From: Calditrichaceae bacterium
GTDB taxonomy: Bacteria; Calditrichota; Calditrichia; Calditrichales; Calditrichaceae
Length of the DNA stretch: 15,919 nt
Direction: 5' to 3'
Assembly (NCBI GenBank): GCA_030592985.1
Contig: JAUVIB010000024.1
Coordinates: 1-15,919 of the forward strand
The translations under genes were made by a program, and so were the position numbers. Below, one piece after another: positions 1-6,792 of this stretch. Every line of letters begins with the position of its first letter. Position 1 is the first letter of the stretch. Below the pieces are notes generated by a model. That model saw only the letters and a list, made by a program, of their open reading frames with translations. It did no database searches and was not told where the DNA came from.

Positions 1-11
1 GTTTTTGTCAT
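1..11 (-). CDS. Start of the next dcw gene, probably murE (three codons only)
   Basis: Reading leftward, the PBP stop codon TGA (15-13) is followed after one base by an ATG (11-9) that opens a frame M-T-K running off the window. The near-zero spacing fits translational coupling inside the dcw operon. In most dcw clusters the gene after ftsI is murE (UDP-MurNAc-L-Ala-D-Glu ligase). That identity rests on conserved gene order only; three codons cannot show it, and no strong ribosome binding site precedes the ATG. Confidence 0.35.
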
Positions 12-12
12 A

Positions 13-2073
13 TCAATTACAGGTTAAAATTAATTCCTGATATTTTTTTATTTTGCTACCGGGATTAATACTCTGTTTTTTTACTATTCCCGATCCTTTT
101 ATTCTTACTTTGACTCTCGACAAATCAATTTTCGAAAGCGCTTCTCTTAAAGATAACCCTTTCATACTCGGTATGGTTTTATTATAAACCTTTGGCCGAG
201 AAACCTTTATTTGAAGCACTCCATCTTTCGCAAGTACATTAGTTACGGTATTTCCCGTTCCGCTGATTTCATAGTCTGTATTTTTTGCCTCCAATATTGC
301 TTTTGCTCCTTCAAGAGACAATCCTTTTAAACCGGGAACATCTTCTTCTATTTTGGCCAATTTTATATCAGGCCCATCTACTATATGGAAATTTTCATTA
401 AAACCCATAATCTGTGTCATAATAACTTTAAAAACCGGCGCTGCTACGGCGCTGCCATAGTAACCATTTTTAGGTTCATTAATAAAAACACCACATACAT
501 ATTCCGTATTTTCAAGAGGTCCAAAACCGATAAAGGATGACAAATATCTATCTTTATAATATTTTTTGGTCTTGGTATTAAATTTCTGTGCTGTTCCCGT
601 TTTTCCTCCCACATCAATATCTGACATTTGGACATATTTTGCCGTCCCATATTCGACAACACCACGCATCATTGATTTAATATTTTCACAAACAGCAGGT
701 GAAATCACCTGTCGTACAACATGCTGTTTATATAGAGTTTTATAATGACCATTTACATCATTGATACCATCAACAACATATGGCCGATATAAATAACCAC
801 CATTTACAATAGCGGCATACGCCGAGACAATTTGCAATGCATTAACACTGATTTCCTGACCGATCGATATGGAAGCTTTTGATAATCCGGACCATTTTGC
901 CGGTTGTCTGAGAAATCCGCTTGTTTCACCGGTTATACCTACTCCTGTTTTTTCTCCGAAACCAAAACTTTTTAAATATCGAAATAAAGTATTTGAAGGT
1001 AGTTTTTGACTCAGTTTTATCATTCCGATATTTGATGAATATTCTATTACTTTTTTCAGCGTTAGCCAGCCGTGTTTTTTACTGTCATTCATATAATGAT
1101 TATATATTTTATACCTGCCATTTTCACAAAATACCAGCTCATTCTCCTTTGCCAGATTTTCCTGCATTAGAGCAGCCGCTGTAAATATTTTCATGGTCGA
1201 TCCAGGCTCAAAAACATCAGTTATCACACGATTCCTTTTTGTGGACGGACTAAAAGCACTCTGTCGATTCGTATCAAATGTGGGATAACTGGACATGGCT
1301 AAAACCGCGCCCGACCTCGGATCCATTACAACAGCCATTCCGGATGAAGCTTTCGCTTTTTTAACACCCGCTTCTAATGCGTTATCAACAATGGTCTGGA
1401 TATTTTTGTCGATTGTTAAATAAATATCCGAGCCGGAAACAGGTTTACGTAATGCATAATCCGCATCATAGAACTCTGTTCTGCGGGCATCATAAAGAAG
1501 CATTGCTTCTCCCGCCACGCCACTGAGCACTTTTTCAAACTGCAGCTCTATTCCACTCAAACCATAATCATCGGGATCTGTAAATCCCAAGAGAGGAGCT
1601 GCCAGTTTCCCATATGGGTAATATCGTCTAAAATTTTCCCGCTTAACCAGTCCGGGATCTTTTATATCTAGGATATCCCTGATTTTATCGCCGGGTACTT
1701 GCCGGGCTAAATAGACAAAACGGCTTTCTTTTGTCAATTTCTTTAAATAATATGATTTTGGCTGTCCAAAGGCTTTCGCACAGGCAGAAGCGATTACTGA
1801 TTTATTTTTTACCATTTTGGGATCAGCAGCAAGGTCATATAATATTATTGTCGTAGCCAGTTTATTTCCATTACGATCACAAATCGATCCCCTTCTTGCA
1901 GATAGTGTAATCTTTTTTTCATATTGATTTTTGGCGGCTTTTTCAAACATGGCATAATCAATAATCTGAATACGAAACAGATTCATCTCTAACAGTAACC
2001 AAAATCCGAAAAGAAAAAATAGTAACAGATAGAGACGCTTTTTATTGAATTTTGAATCTACTTCATTATACAC
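13..2073 (-). CDS. ftsI: Class B penicillin-binding protein (FtsI/PBP3-type septal transpeptidase) with two PASTA domains
   Basis: This is a DD-transpeptidase that crosslinks septal peptidoglycan, anchored in the inner membrane with its catalytic part in the periplasm. A short cytoplasmic tail precedes one membrane segment (about residues 13-34). The PBP dimerisation domain follows (about 54-200, with ARRGSICDRNGN), then the transpeptidase domain (about 240-550) with all three active-site motifs: S292-T-M-K, S346-S-N and K491-T-G. Two C-terminal PASTA repeats (about 578-626 and 630-686) resemble those of SpoVD/PBP2x-like enzymes. It has 686 residues. The GTG start at 2073 overlaps the ftsL stop codon by one base and has AGGAG seven bases upstream. 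Its position after ftsL supports a division role rather than elongation. Identification as a class B PBP is secure; ftsI rather than a paralogue name rests on position. Confidence 0.95.
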   Translation of the reverse strand: MYNEVDSKFNKKRLYLLLFFLFGFWLLLEMNLFRIQIIDYAMFEKAAKNQYEKKITLSARRGSICDRNGNKLATTIILYDLAADPKMVKNKSVIASACAKAFGQPKSYYLKKLTKESRFVYLARQVPGDKIRDILDIKDPGLVKRENFRRYYPYGKLAAPLLGFTDPDDYGLSGIELQFEKVLSGVAGEAMLLYDARRTEFYDADYALRKPVSGSDIYLTIDKNIQTIVDNALEAGVKKAKASSGMAVVMDPRSGAVLAMSSYPTFDTNRQSAFSPSTKRNRVITDVFEPGSTMKIFTAAALMQENLAKENELVFCENGRYKIYNHYMNDSKKHGWLTLKKVIEYSSNIGMIKLSQKLPSNTLFRYLKSFGFGEKTGVGITGETSGFLRQPAKWSGLSKASISIGQEISVNALQIVSAYAAIVNGGYLYRPYVVDGINDVNGHYKTLYKQHVVRQVISPAVCENIKSMMRGVVEYGTAKYVQMSDIDVGGKTGTAQKFNTKTKKYYKDRYLSSFIGFGPLENTEYVCGVFINEPKNGYYGSAVAAPVFKVIMTQIMGFNENFHIVDGPDIKLAKIEEDVPGLKGLSLEGAKAILEAKNTDYEISGTGNTVTNVLAKDGVLQIKVSRPKVYNKTIPSMKGLSLREALSKIDLSRVKVRIKGSGIVKKQSINPGSKIKKYQELILTCN

Positions 2074-2450
2074 TACTGTACTCCTGCTAAATTTACCTTA
2101 ACAGTTTTTTTCTCTTTACTGGCAAATTCCTGCTTTAGAGCTTTCAAACGATCCTGATCAATAAGTTTTATCGCCAGGTTCTTATCATTATTATTAATCA
2201 TTCCATATTTTTCTCGTGCAATACGCAGAATTCTATCAATATTACTTAGTCGATCAACTTCAGCCTGAAGTTTTTCGGTTTGACCGTTAATTTTTTTCAA
2301 CTTTTGTCCCAGCGCCCTTCGATCTTTCATTATCAGATCAACCTGGAACATTAAATACATTTTTAAGGCAATAAAGATTACAATACTAAATATGATCAGT
2401 AAAGTTTTTATTTTATTATTAAATTGTATATTTAGTTTCTTTTTTTTCAT
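2073..2450 (-). CDS. ftsL: FtsL-like cell division protein
   Basis: A small bitopic membrane protein of 125 residues. A lysine-rich cytoplasmic N-terminus is followed by one transmembrane segment (about 15-37), a periplasmic coiled-coil stretch (about 40-72) and the IARE-KYGM segment (77-84) typical of FtsL/DivIC proteins. FtsL proteins form a complex with FtsB/DivIC and FtsQ/DivIB that activates septal synthesis by FtsW and FtsI. Sequence conservation in this family is low, so the call rests on topology plus exact position between rsmH and the PBP gene. The start ATG overlaps the rsmH stop in an ATGA of four bases (2447-2450), indicating translational coupling. The charged C-terminal tail after residue 85 is unassigned. 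Confidence 0.85.
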   Translation of the reverse strand: MKKKKLNIQFNNKIKTLLIIFSIVIFIALKMYLMFQVDLIMKDRRALGQKLKKINGQTEKLQAEVDRLSNIDRILRIAREKYGMINNNDKNLAIKLIDQDRLKALKQEFASKEKKTVKVNLAGVQ

Positions 2451-3373
2451 ATTTTCTCACCTACTCTCAATTTCGCACTACGAGCGCGGGAATTTTTTTT
2501 AATTTCCTCTTCATCCGGTCTGATTAAAAACGGTTTTATTCTTTTAATTCCTGGCTTTTCTCCACATATACAATAAGGTAATTCATGTGGACAAGTGCAT
2601 GGATTTTCCTGCATCTTGAAAAATTCTTTTACAATTCGATCTTCCAGAGAGTGATAGGAGATCACAGCAATCCGGCCACCTTTGCTTAAAAAACCCAGAG
2701 ATTCTTTTAAAGTCTTTTCCAGTATTTTCAACTCTTCGTTTACTTCTATCCGCAAAGCCTGAAAAATACGGGCATATGTTTTTATCCTCTTATACTGCGG
2801 TGTACAGGAATCAATCACTCCGGTTAAATCACTACTATGTATTAAAACACGATCTTCCCGCAGCTTTACAATTCTCCGTGCAATCCTCTGTGAGTATTTT
2901 TCCTCTCCATATTTTCTGAATATTCGAATTAGATCATCCAGATTGTATTTATTAAGAATATCAGCAGCCGTAAAACTGTCTTCTCTATTCATACGCATAT
3001 CTAATTCTGCATCAGTGCTAAAAGTAAAACCTCGTTCATCCCTATCTATTTGGTGGGATGAAAGCCCTAAATCAAGCAGCAGTCCATCAATAGTATCTAC
3101 CTTTGCACTTTTTAATGCTCCGCTAAAATCATTAAAAACACCGTGATAATAAACGACATTAGCATATTTCTTCAAATGTTTTCTTGAATAATCAAGCGCC
3201 TCCTTATCCCGATCAACACCAATATATATCGCATCTGCAGACAACTTATGCAAAATTATATCAGCATGCCCTCCACCACCGAGAGTGCCGTCATAATATA
3301 CTCCATCAGGATTGGTAATCAGCAAATCACGAACAGCAGACCCCAAAATAGGAATATGATAACCGCTGCTCAT
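2447..3373 (-). CDS. rsmH: 16S rRNA (cytosine1402-N4)-methyltransferase RsmH (MraW)
   Basis: A SAM-dependent methyltransferase that adds the N4-methyl group to C1402 in the decoding centre of 16S rRNA. Its 308 residues match the family length. Visible family motifs are the SAM-binding DGTLGGGGH (28-36), LDLGLSSHQID (100-110), the RGFTFS...LDMRM segment (114-128), FQALRIEVNEEL (204-215), the SYHSLEDRIVK motif (239-249), a cysteine cluster near 259-270 (CTC...CIC) and a C-terminal RSAKLRV. The start at 3373 lies five bases after the mraZ stop, with an AAGGA ribosome binding sequence inside the end of mraZ. The usual mraZ-rsmH-ftsL order confirms the identity. Confidence 0.98.
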   Translation of the reverse strand: MSSGYHIPILGSAVRDLLITNPDGVYYDGTLGGGGHADIILHKLSADAIYIGVDRDKEALDYSRKHLKKYANVVYYHGVFNDFSGALKSAKVDTIDGLLLDLGLSSHQIDRDERGFTFSTDAELDMRMNREDSFTAADILNKYNLDDLIRIFRKYGEEKYSQRIARRIVKLREDRVLIHSSDLTGVIDSCTPQYKRIKTYARIFQALRIEVNEELKILEKTLKESLGFLSKGGRIAVISYHSLEDRIVKEFFKMQENPCTCPHELPYCICGEKPGIKRIKPFLIRPDEEEIKKNSRARSAKLRVGEKI

Positions 3374-3378
3374 TGTAA

Positions 3379-3855
3379 TCAGGATCCTTCGTCAAAGAAC
3401 ATGTCTGTAAAACTGATTTTTTCGCTCAATTCCGGTAAACTGAGATTCTCATCTTTAATATAAGTATCGTAGCGTTCAGGACTCCATACTTCCAGCTTTG
3501 AAAGTGAACCAATAATAATCAGTTCTTTTTCAATACCGGCAATTTCTAAAATACGCTCCGGTAGTTTTACTCTTCCCTGTGTATCCATCGTGGCAATATG
3601 GGCTGAGCCGGCAAAAAGACGAATAAAATTCCGTGTTTGTTTGTCGAAAGGATTTAAGGTACGTAGTTTTTTGGTGAGACGCTGCCACTCATCAAGAGGA
3701 TAGGCATATAAATTGATATCCTCAAAGCCGCGTGTAAATACGATTGTTTCTTCCGCCTGAGGTAAAAACATCTTACGTATACCTGAAGGGATGTTAACAC
3801 GATTTTTATTATCTAAAACACAATGAAATGTGCCTGCGAAATCCATGAATGCCAT
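3379..3855 (-). CDS. mraZ: Transcriptional regulator MraZ
   Basis: The DNA-binding regulator of the dcw operon, first gene of the cluster. Two SpoVT/AbrB-type swapped-hairpin domains are visible, each with its signature: DNKNRVNIP (residues 15-23) and DTQGRVKLP (91-99). Length is 158 residues with the ATG at 3855, close to the usual size of about 140-150. That ATG has GGAAAG five bases upstream. The frame stays open to GTG codons at 3879 and 3882, but these have no ribosome binding sequence and would overlap a GTGGTG repeat; an ATG at 3846 is another option. MraZ proteins form ring-shaped oligomers and usually repress or tune their own operon through repeated short boxes near the promoter. 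The C-terminal tail is longer and more acidic than typical. Confidence 0.95.
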   Translation of the reverse strand: MAFMDFAGTFHCVLDNKNRVNIPSGIRKMFLPQAEETIVFTRGFEDINLYAYPLDEWQRLTKKLRTLNPFDKQTRNFIRLFAGSAHIATMDTQGRVKLPERILEIAGIEKELIIIGSLSKLEVWSPERYDTYIKDENLSLPELSEKISFTDMFFDEGS

Positions 3856-3876
3856 ATTTTCTTTCCAGGGATTATT

Positions 3877-3912
3877 CACCACTTTTAACTATTTTAAGGA
3901 TTTTTACACCAC
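3877..3912 (-). promoter_or_regulatory. GTGGTG direct repeats, possible MraZ operator
   Basis: Two GTGGTG hexamers on the minus strand (3912-3907 and 3882-3877) sit exactly 30 bases apart, each followed by an A/T run and TCC. They lie between the promoter candidates and the mraZ ATG. MraZ binds short G-rich repeats, such as TGGG boxes in enterobacteria and AAAGTG boxes in mollicutes, and the distal copy falls near the predicted transcription start. Known boxes are usually about 10 bases apart, so 30 is atypical although in helical phase. Confidence 0.3.
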
Positions 3913-3943
3913 AATGTTACTGTTTTTTTTTACTAAATGCAAA
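3912..3943 (-). promoter_or_regulatory. Candidate Bacteroidota-type promoter of the mraZ operon
   Basis: On the minus strand TTTG (3943-3940) is followed after 20 bases by TAACATTG (3919-3912). This matches the -33/-7 pattern TTTG-N19-21-TAnnTTTG known from Bacteroidota primary sigma factors, with one mismatch in the -7 box. The predicted transcript would start near 3905, about 50 bases upstream of the mraZ ATG. It is a pattern match in AT-rich DNA, so only suggestive. Confidence 0.4.
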
Positions 3944-3963
3944 AATAAATGCACTTTTTTGCC

Positions 3964-3969
3964 ATTATA
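3964..3969 (-). promoter_or_regulatory. Alternative TATAAT -10 box for the mraZ operon
   Basis: A perfect TATAAT lies on the minus strand at 3969-3964, about 110 bases upstream of the mraZ ATG. There is no good -35 partner: CGACAG or CAGTTT lie at roughly the right distance but match TTGACA poorly. It competes with the TTTG/TAACATTG candidate just downstream. Confidence 0.3.
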
Positions 3970-3989
3970 TCCCCTAAAAAATTAGAAAA

Positions 3990-4267
3990 CTGTCGTTTTA
4001 GAGAAATATTTTAAAATGGTTGACAATTTAAATATTTGGTATTTTTCATGATATTACTAAATTAGTCTTATCTTTATCTTAGAAATCAACTATAATGACT
4101 TAAATTAGTGTAATATATCGGTTGCTTTATACAATCATTCTTATAGTGAGGATATTATTATTTCTGATTGCAATTGGAGTACCGGGTAAATATCCGCTTC
4201 GATTGTCTCATATATCCCATAACTTAGAGTTTATCGAACTATAACTTTTTATTATGGATATATTGTT
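3990..4267. other. Intergenic stretch without recognised genes
   Basis: This AT-rich spacer separates the minus-strand dcw operon from the plus-strand DUF481 gene. It holds the imperfect inverted repeat at 4210-4263. A TTGACA occurs at 4020-4025 on the plus strand, but no convincing -10 box follows at the proper distance. No open frame with a ribosome binding site was seen. Confidence 0.5.
4210..4263. repeat. Imperfect inverted repeat next to the MITE-like element
   Basis: ATATATCCCATAA (4210-4222) and TTATGGATATAT (4252-4263) are inverted copies apart from one extra C. They enclose a smaller AGTT...AACT pair. The structure ends five bases before the inverted-end element at 4268. It could be part of a larger mobile unit, a target-site feature, or chance in AT-rich DNA. 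Confidence 0.35.
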
Positions 4268-4478
4268 AATATGAATGACCAGTTGAGAAAACAATCAATA
4301 CATTTTGGCTAAAGCCCAAGAGATTTATGAAATTTAACCCACTATCTGAAGATAGTGGCTATTAAGGCCATAAGTTCTCGCAAATTATCCTGAATAGTCC
4401 TGTGCTTCAGCTCGGGGAACAATATTTACATCGTATTCGGGCTTTAGCCCATAATTAATTTAACTGGTCATTCATATT
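4268..4478. mobile_element. MITE-like or REP-like element with 17-bp perfect terminal inverted repeats
   Basis: The 17-base sequence AATATGAATGACCAGTT (4268-4284) recurs as an exact reverse complement at 4462-4478, enclosing 177 bases. Inside, GGCTAAAGCCC (4307-4317) pairs with GGGCTTTAGCC (4439-4449), and a central hairpin CCACTATC-TGAA-GATAGTGG (4339-4358) has an 8-bp stem. No coding frame is present. The nested-hairpin layout is that of a non-autonomous element moved in trans, for example a MITE or a REP unit served by a Y1/RAYT-type transposase. No target duplication is obvious. The right end lies 57 bases before the DUF481 gene start, so it may affect that gene's expression. Confidence 0.7.
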
Positions 4479-4535
4479 TGTAATACAAGCACTAAACTGA
4501 TATCAACTTAAAAAGAACGGTATTTTATCGATAAA

Positions 4536-5561
4536 ATGAAATTCAAATTAGTACATATAATTACATTTTTGATCCTATTTCATTCCTTTTCTTTCGCGGA
4601 AAAAACCGATATTATAATTCTGAAGAATGGCGACAGAATAACCGGTGAAGTGAAACGAATGGAATTTGCGGTGCTTACTTTAAAAACGGATAACATGAGT
4701 ACAATTGAAATTGAATGGAAAAAGATACAATATGTGAAATCAAAATTCAGTTTTAGGGTGGAACGGGAAAATGGCATAAATACTTTTGGCATCATCAACA
4801 CAGATACTCTTAATAATGAACTTATTGTCGGAATTGCTCCTCATACAGATAAAATAAATTTAGATAAAGTCGTTCTCCTAATTCCCATAAAAGAGACGTT
4901 TTTGGACGCTTTAAGTATTTCTACCGATATAGGTTTCAGTTATACAAAAGCCAGTGATGTATCCCAATTTAATATAAGCGGAAATTTAAATCATCGAACC
5001 AGACTATATGAGCGGTCGATTGATTTCACTTCAATTATGACCTCTCAGGTTGATACATCACAGTCCCAAAATCACGATTATAAATTTCAGGTAAAACGCC
5101 TTTTGCTCCGTCATTGGTATCTAGTTGGAGGAATTGGCGCCCAAAAGAATACACAATTAGGCTTAGATTTACGATTGCTTATAAATGGTGGAGGGGGAAA
5201 CGATCTCATCCGAAATAATTCAAATATTTTAAGTACCGGCGGCGGACTACAGCTAACGCGCGAATGGACAAACGGCGCTGCCAATCCACAGAATAACTTG
5301 GAAGGAATATTTAATATTAAATATTCAAAATTTCGCTATACCTCACCAAAAATAAATTGGACTACTACTTTTAATGCCTATCCTAACTTAACAACCAAGG
5401 GACGATATCGTATTGAATTTGAAACCAAATTAAAATGGGAAATTATCAAAGATCTATTTTGGAAACTCACATTTTTTGATAATTATGATAATATGCCAAA
5501 ATCATCTTCCACAGAGAAAAATGATTATGGTATTACTATCTCATTTGGCTGGACATTTTAA
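4536..5561 (+). CDS. DUF481-type outer-membrane beta-barrel protein
   Basis: A predicted exported protein of 341 residues. A signal peptide (1-21, ending SFA before EKTD) is followed by a small beta-rich module (about 24-70) with the pattern IILKNGDRITGEV, common at the N-terminus of DUF481 and related envelope proteins. Residues about 127-341 show alternating polar/hydrophobic strands and end in phenylalanine (FGWTF), the usual signal for insertion of outer-membrane barrels by BamA. The family resembles the E. coli YdiY type; its substrate or role is unknown. There is no strong ribosome binding site before the ATG, only a weak AAAAGAACGG stretch. The MITE-like element lies just upstream. The DUF481 assignment is from recalled family features. 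Confidence 0.75.
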   Translation: MKFKLVHIITFLILFHSFSFAEKTDIIILKNGDRITGEVKRMEFAVLTLKTDNMSTIEIEWKKIQYVKSKFSFRVERENGINTFGIINTDTLNNELIVGIAPHTDKINLDKVVLLIPIKETFLDALSISTDIGFSYTKASDVSQFNISGNLNHRTRLYERSIDFTSIMTSQVDTSQSQNHDYKFQVKRLLLRHWYLVGGIGAQKNTQLGLDLRLLINGGGGNDLIRNNSNILSTGGGLQLTREWTNGAANPQNNLEGIFNIKYSKFRYTSPKINWTTTFNAYPNLTTKGRYRIEFETKLKWEIIKDLFWKLTFFDNYDNMPKSSSTEKNDYGITISFGWTF

Positions 5562-5741
5562 TAAAATTGGAAATATTTAAATGAAATAGGAAATAAAATT
5601 ATTTCAAACTTTGTTCTTGTATATAATGAGATGTTTTTTGCATTTATGTGCATAAGTTTTTGCTTATATCTATATTACAATCACAAAACATTAAACTAAA
5701 CAAATCACAAAAATTATTTAGGCAATAAAAAAGGAGAAAAA

Positions 5742-6413
5742 ATGGGATTACATTTAACAAACCGCGTAAAAGGTATAAACTTTGTTAATCTTGCTTTATT
5801 TATAGCGCTATTTATGGTTTCCACAAGTAATGCGCAATTGCAACCAATAAACAAGGAAAAAAATGTTCGGGGCATTGAACTCATCGGTATGTACGGCTAT
5901 CAGTTTGGCGGTTCCTTAAACGCCTATGATGGTAAACTTACTATTAATGATTCGGATAACATGATGTTTGCTTTGGATATTCCTATGAGATATGGCATGA
6001 TGGTTGAGTTGTCTTACAGTCGTCAAAACACCTATTTAAAATTAAAAGAATATGGAACAAATATTACAGAAAATATTTCTGATCTCGCTGTAGAATATTA
6101 CCAAATAGGAGCTATCAAAGGTTTACCAAAAGGAAAAGTTGTACCTTTCGGACAATTTTCCCTCGGAGCCACCCGTTTTCATCCCACAGCCTCGAATTAT
6201 AGTGATCTTTGGACATTTTCCGTAACCTTAGGACTTGGCGCTAAAATTCATATTAACGAGCGTTTCGGTTTGCGTTTACAAGCCAATATGTTAATACCAA
6301 TGCGCTTTTCAGGTGTAGGTTTCTGGTTCGGAACCGGAGGTGCCAGTGCAGGAATAACAGCAGATGGATTTTTACAGGGTAATATTATGGGCGGACTCTT
6401 TATTAAAATATAG
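5742..6413 (+). CDS. Small exported outer-membrane beta-barrel protein
   Basis: A 223-residue protein with a signal peptide (1-31, ending SNA before QLQP). The mature part of about 190 residues has repeated amphipathic beta-strands with aromatic girdles (for example YGYQFGG 51-57, YGMMVELSYSR 84-94, FGLRLQANM 175-183) and glycine-rich turns, as in eight-stranded barrels of the OmpA/OmpX or OMP_b-brl type. AAGGAG five bases before the ATG supports the start. The C-terminus is LFIKI rather than a terminal phenylalanine, which is slightly unusual. The gene lies 180 bases after the DUF481 gene and ahead of a strong terminator. Function is unknown; a structural or adhesion role is only a guess. 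Confidence 0.7.
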   Translation: MGLHLTNRVKGINFVNLALFIALFMVSTSNAQLQPINKEKNVRGIELIGMYGYQFGGSLNAYDGKLTINDSDNMMFALDIPMRYGMMVELSYSRQNTYLKLKEYGTNITENISDLAVEYYQIGAIKGLPKGKVVPFGQFSLGATRFHPTASNYSDLWTFSVTLGLGAKIHINERFGLRLQANMLIPMRFSGVGFWFGTGGASAGITADGFLQGNIMGGLFIKI

Positions 6414-6535
6414 AAGTATCGGGATTTCTCTTTCCTTCTTCTCCCATGCAAGAGATACCCACTTTAAACGGAGTCTCTTGATAATAATTTATCAGATCAT
6501 TTATTACCATTAAGAATCTAAAAATTAGAACATAG

Positions 6536-6562
6536 AAAAGCCCCGTTCCCGGGGCTTTTTTT
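6536..6562 (+). terminator. Rho-independent terminator
   Basis: A perfect 10-bp stem, AAAAGCCCCG (6536-6545) with CGGGGCTTTT (6550-6559), and a TTCC loop is followed by a further T run (6560-6562). It lies 123 bases after the barrel gene and ends its transcription. The A run on the left allows some function in the other direction too. Confidence 0.92.
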
Positions 6563-6792
6563 ATAAACTTCACGATTAATTTATATGTTTTGTGGACAAA
6601 TATTCTGATTATGTCATACCATCAATCAATTTACAAGACTCGATTTGCAAGAAATATCAAAAAATTGTTACAAAATGTACACTAACAGTTATTTGCAAAA
6701 TAATTAAAATATTTCTTTCTTTTTTAAATTTGCATTAGTAAATTATGGATGTAATTCATTTTTTATTATACACAATAATATAAGGAAGAGAT
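6563..6792 (+). promoter_or_regulatory. Upstream region of gdhA with a candidate promoter
   Basis: TTTG (6729-6732) is followed after 19 bases by TAATTC (6752-6757). This fits the TTTG-N19-TAnn spacing of Bacteroidota-type promoters but only partly matches the -7 box. It would give a leader of about 35 bases. TTTGCA occurs three times (6644, 6692, 6729), which might reflect regulator sites or plain base bias. AAGGAAGAG just before the ATG is the ribosome binding site. Confidence 0.35.

Noticed and set aside
921..1184. 87-codon open frame on the plus strand opposite the PBP gene
   Set aside because: It is antisense to the transpeptidase domain, which carries intact catalytic motifs. It has no ribosome binding site and its composition is that of a shadow frame.
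4020..4060. TTGACA at 4020-4025 as a plus-strand promoter
   Set aside because: No acceptable -10 box at 15-19 bases; only TATTTT at about 14. The DUF481 gene is also more than 500 bases away.
5580..5660. AT-only inverted repeats (GAAATA...TATTTC, TTATG-TG-CATAA) after the DUF481 gene
   Set aside because: The stems are short and weak, and are expected by chance at this base composition.
6449..6480. CAAGAGA...TCTCTTG inverted repeat after the small barrel gene
   Set aside because: The stem is 7 bp with an 18-base loop and no T run. The strong terminator at 6536-6562 explains transcription end better.
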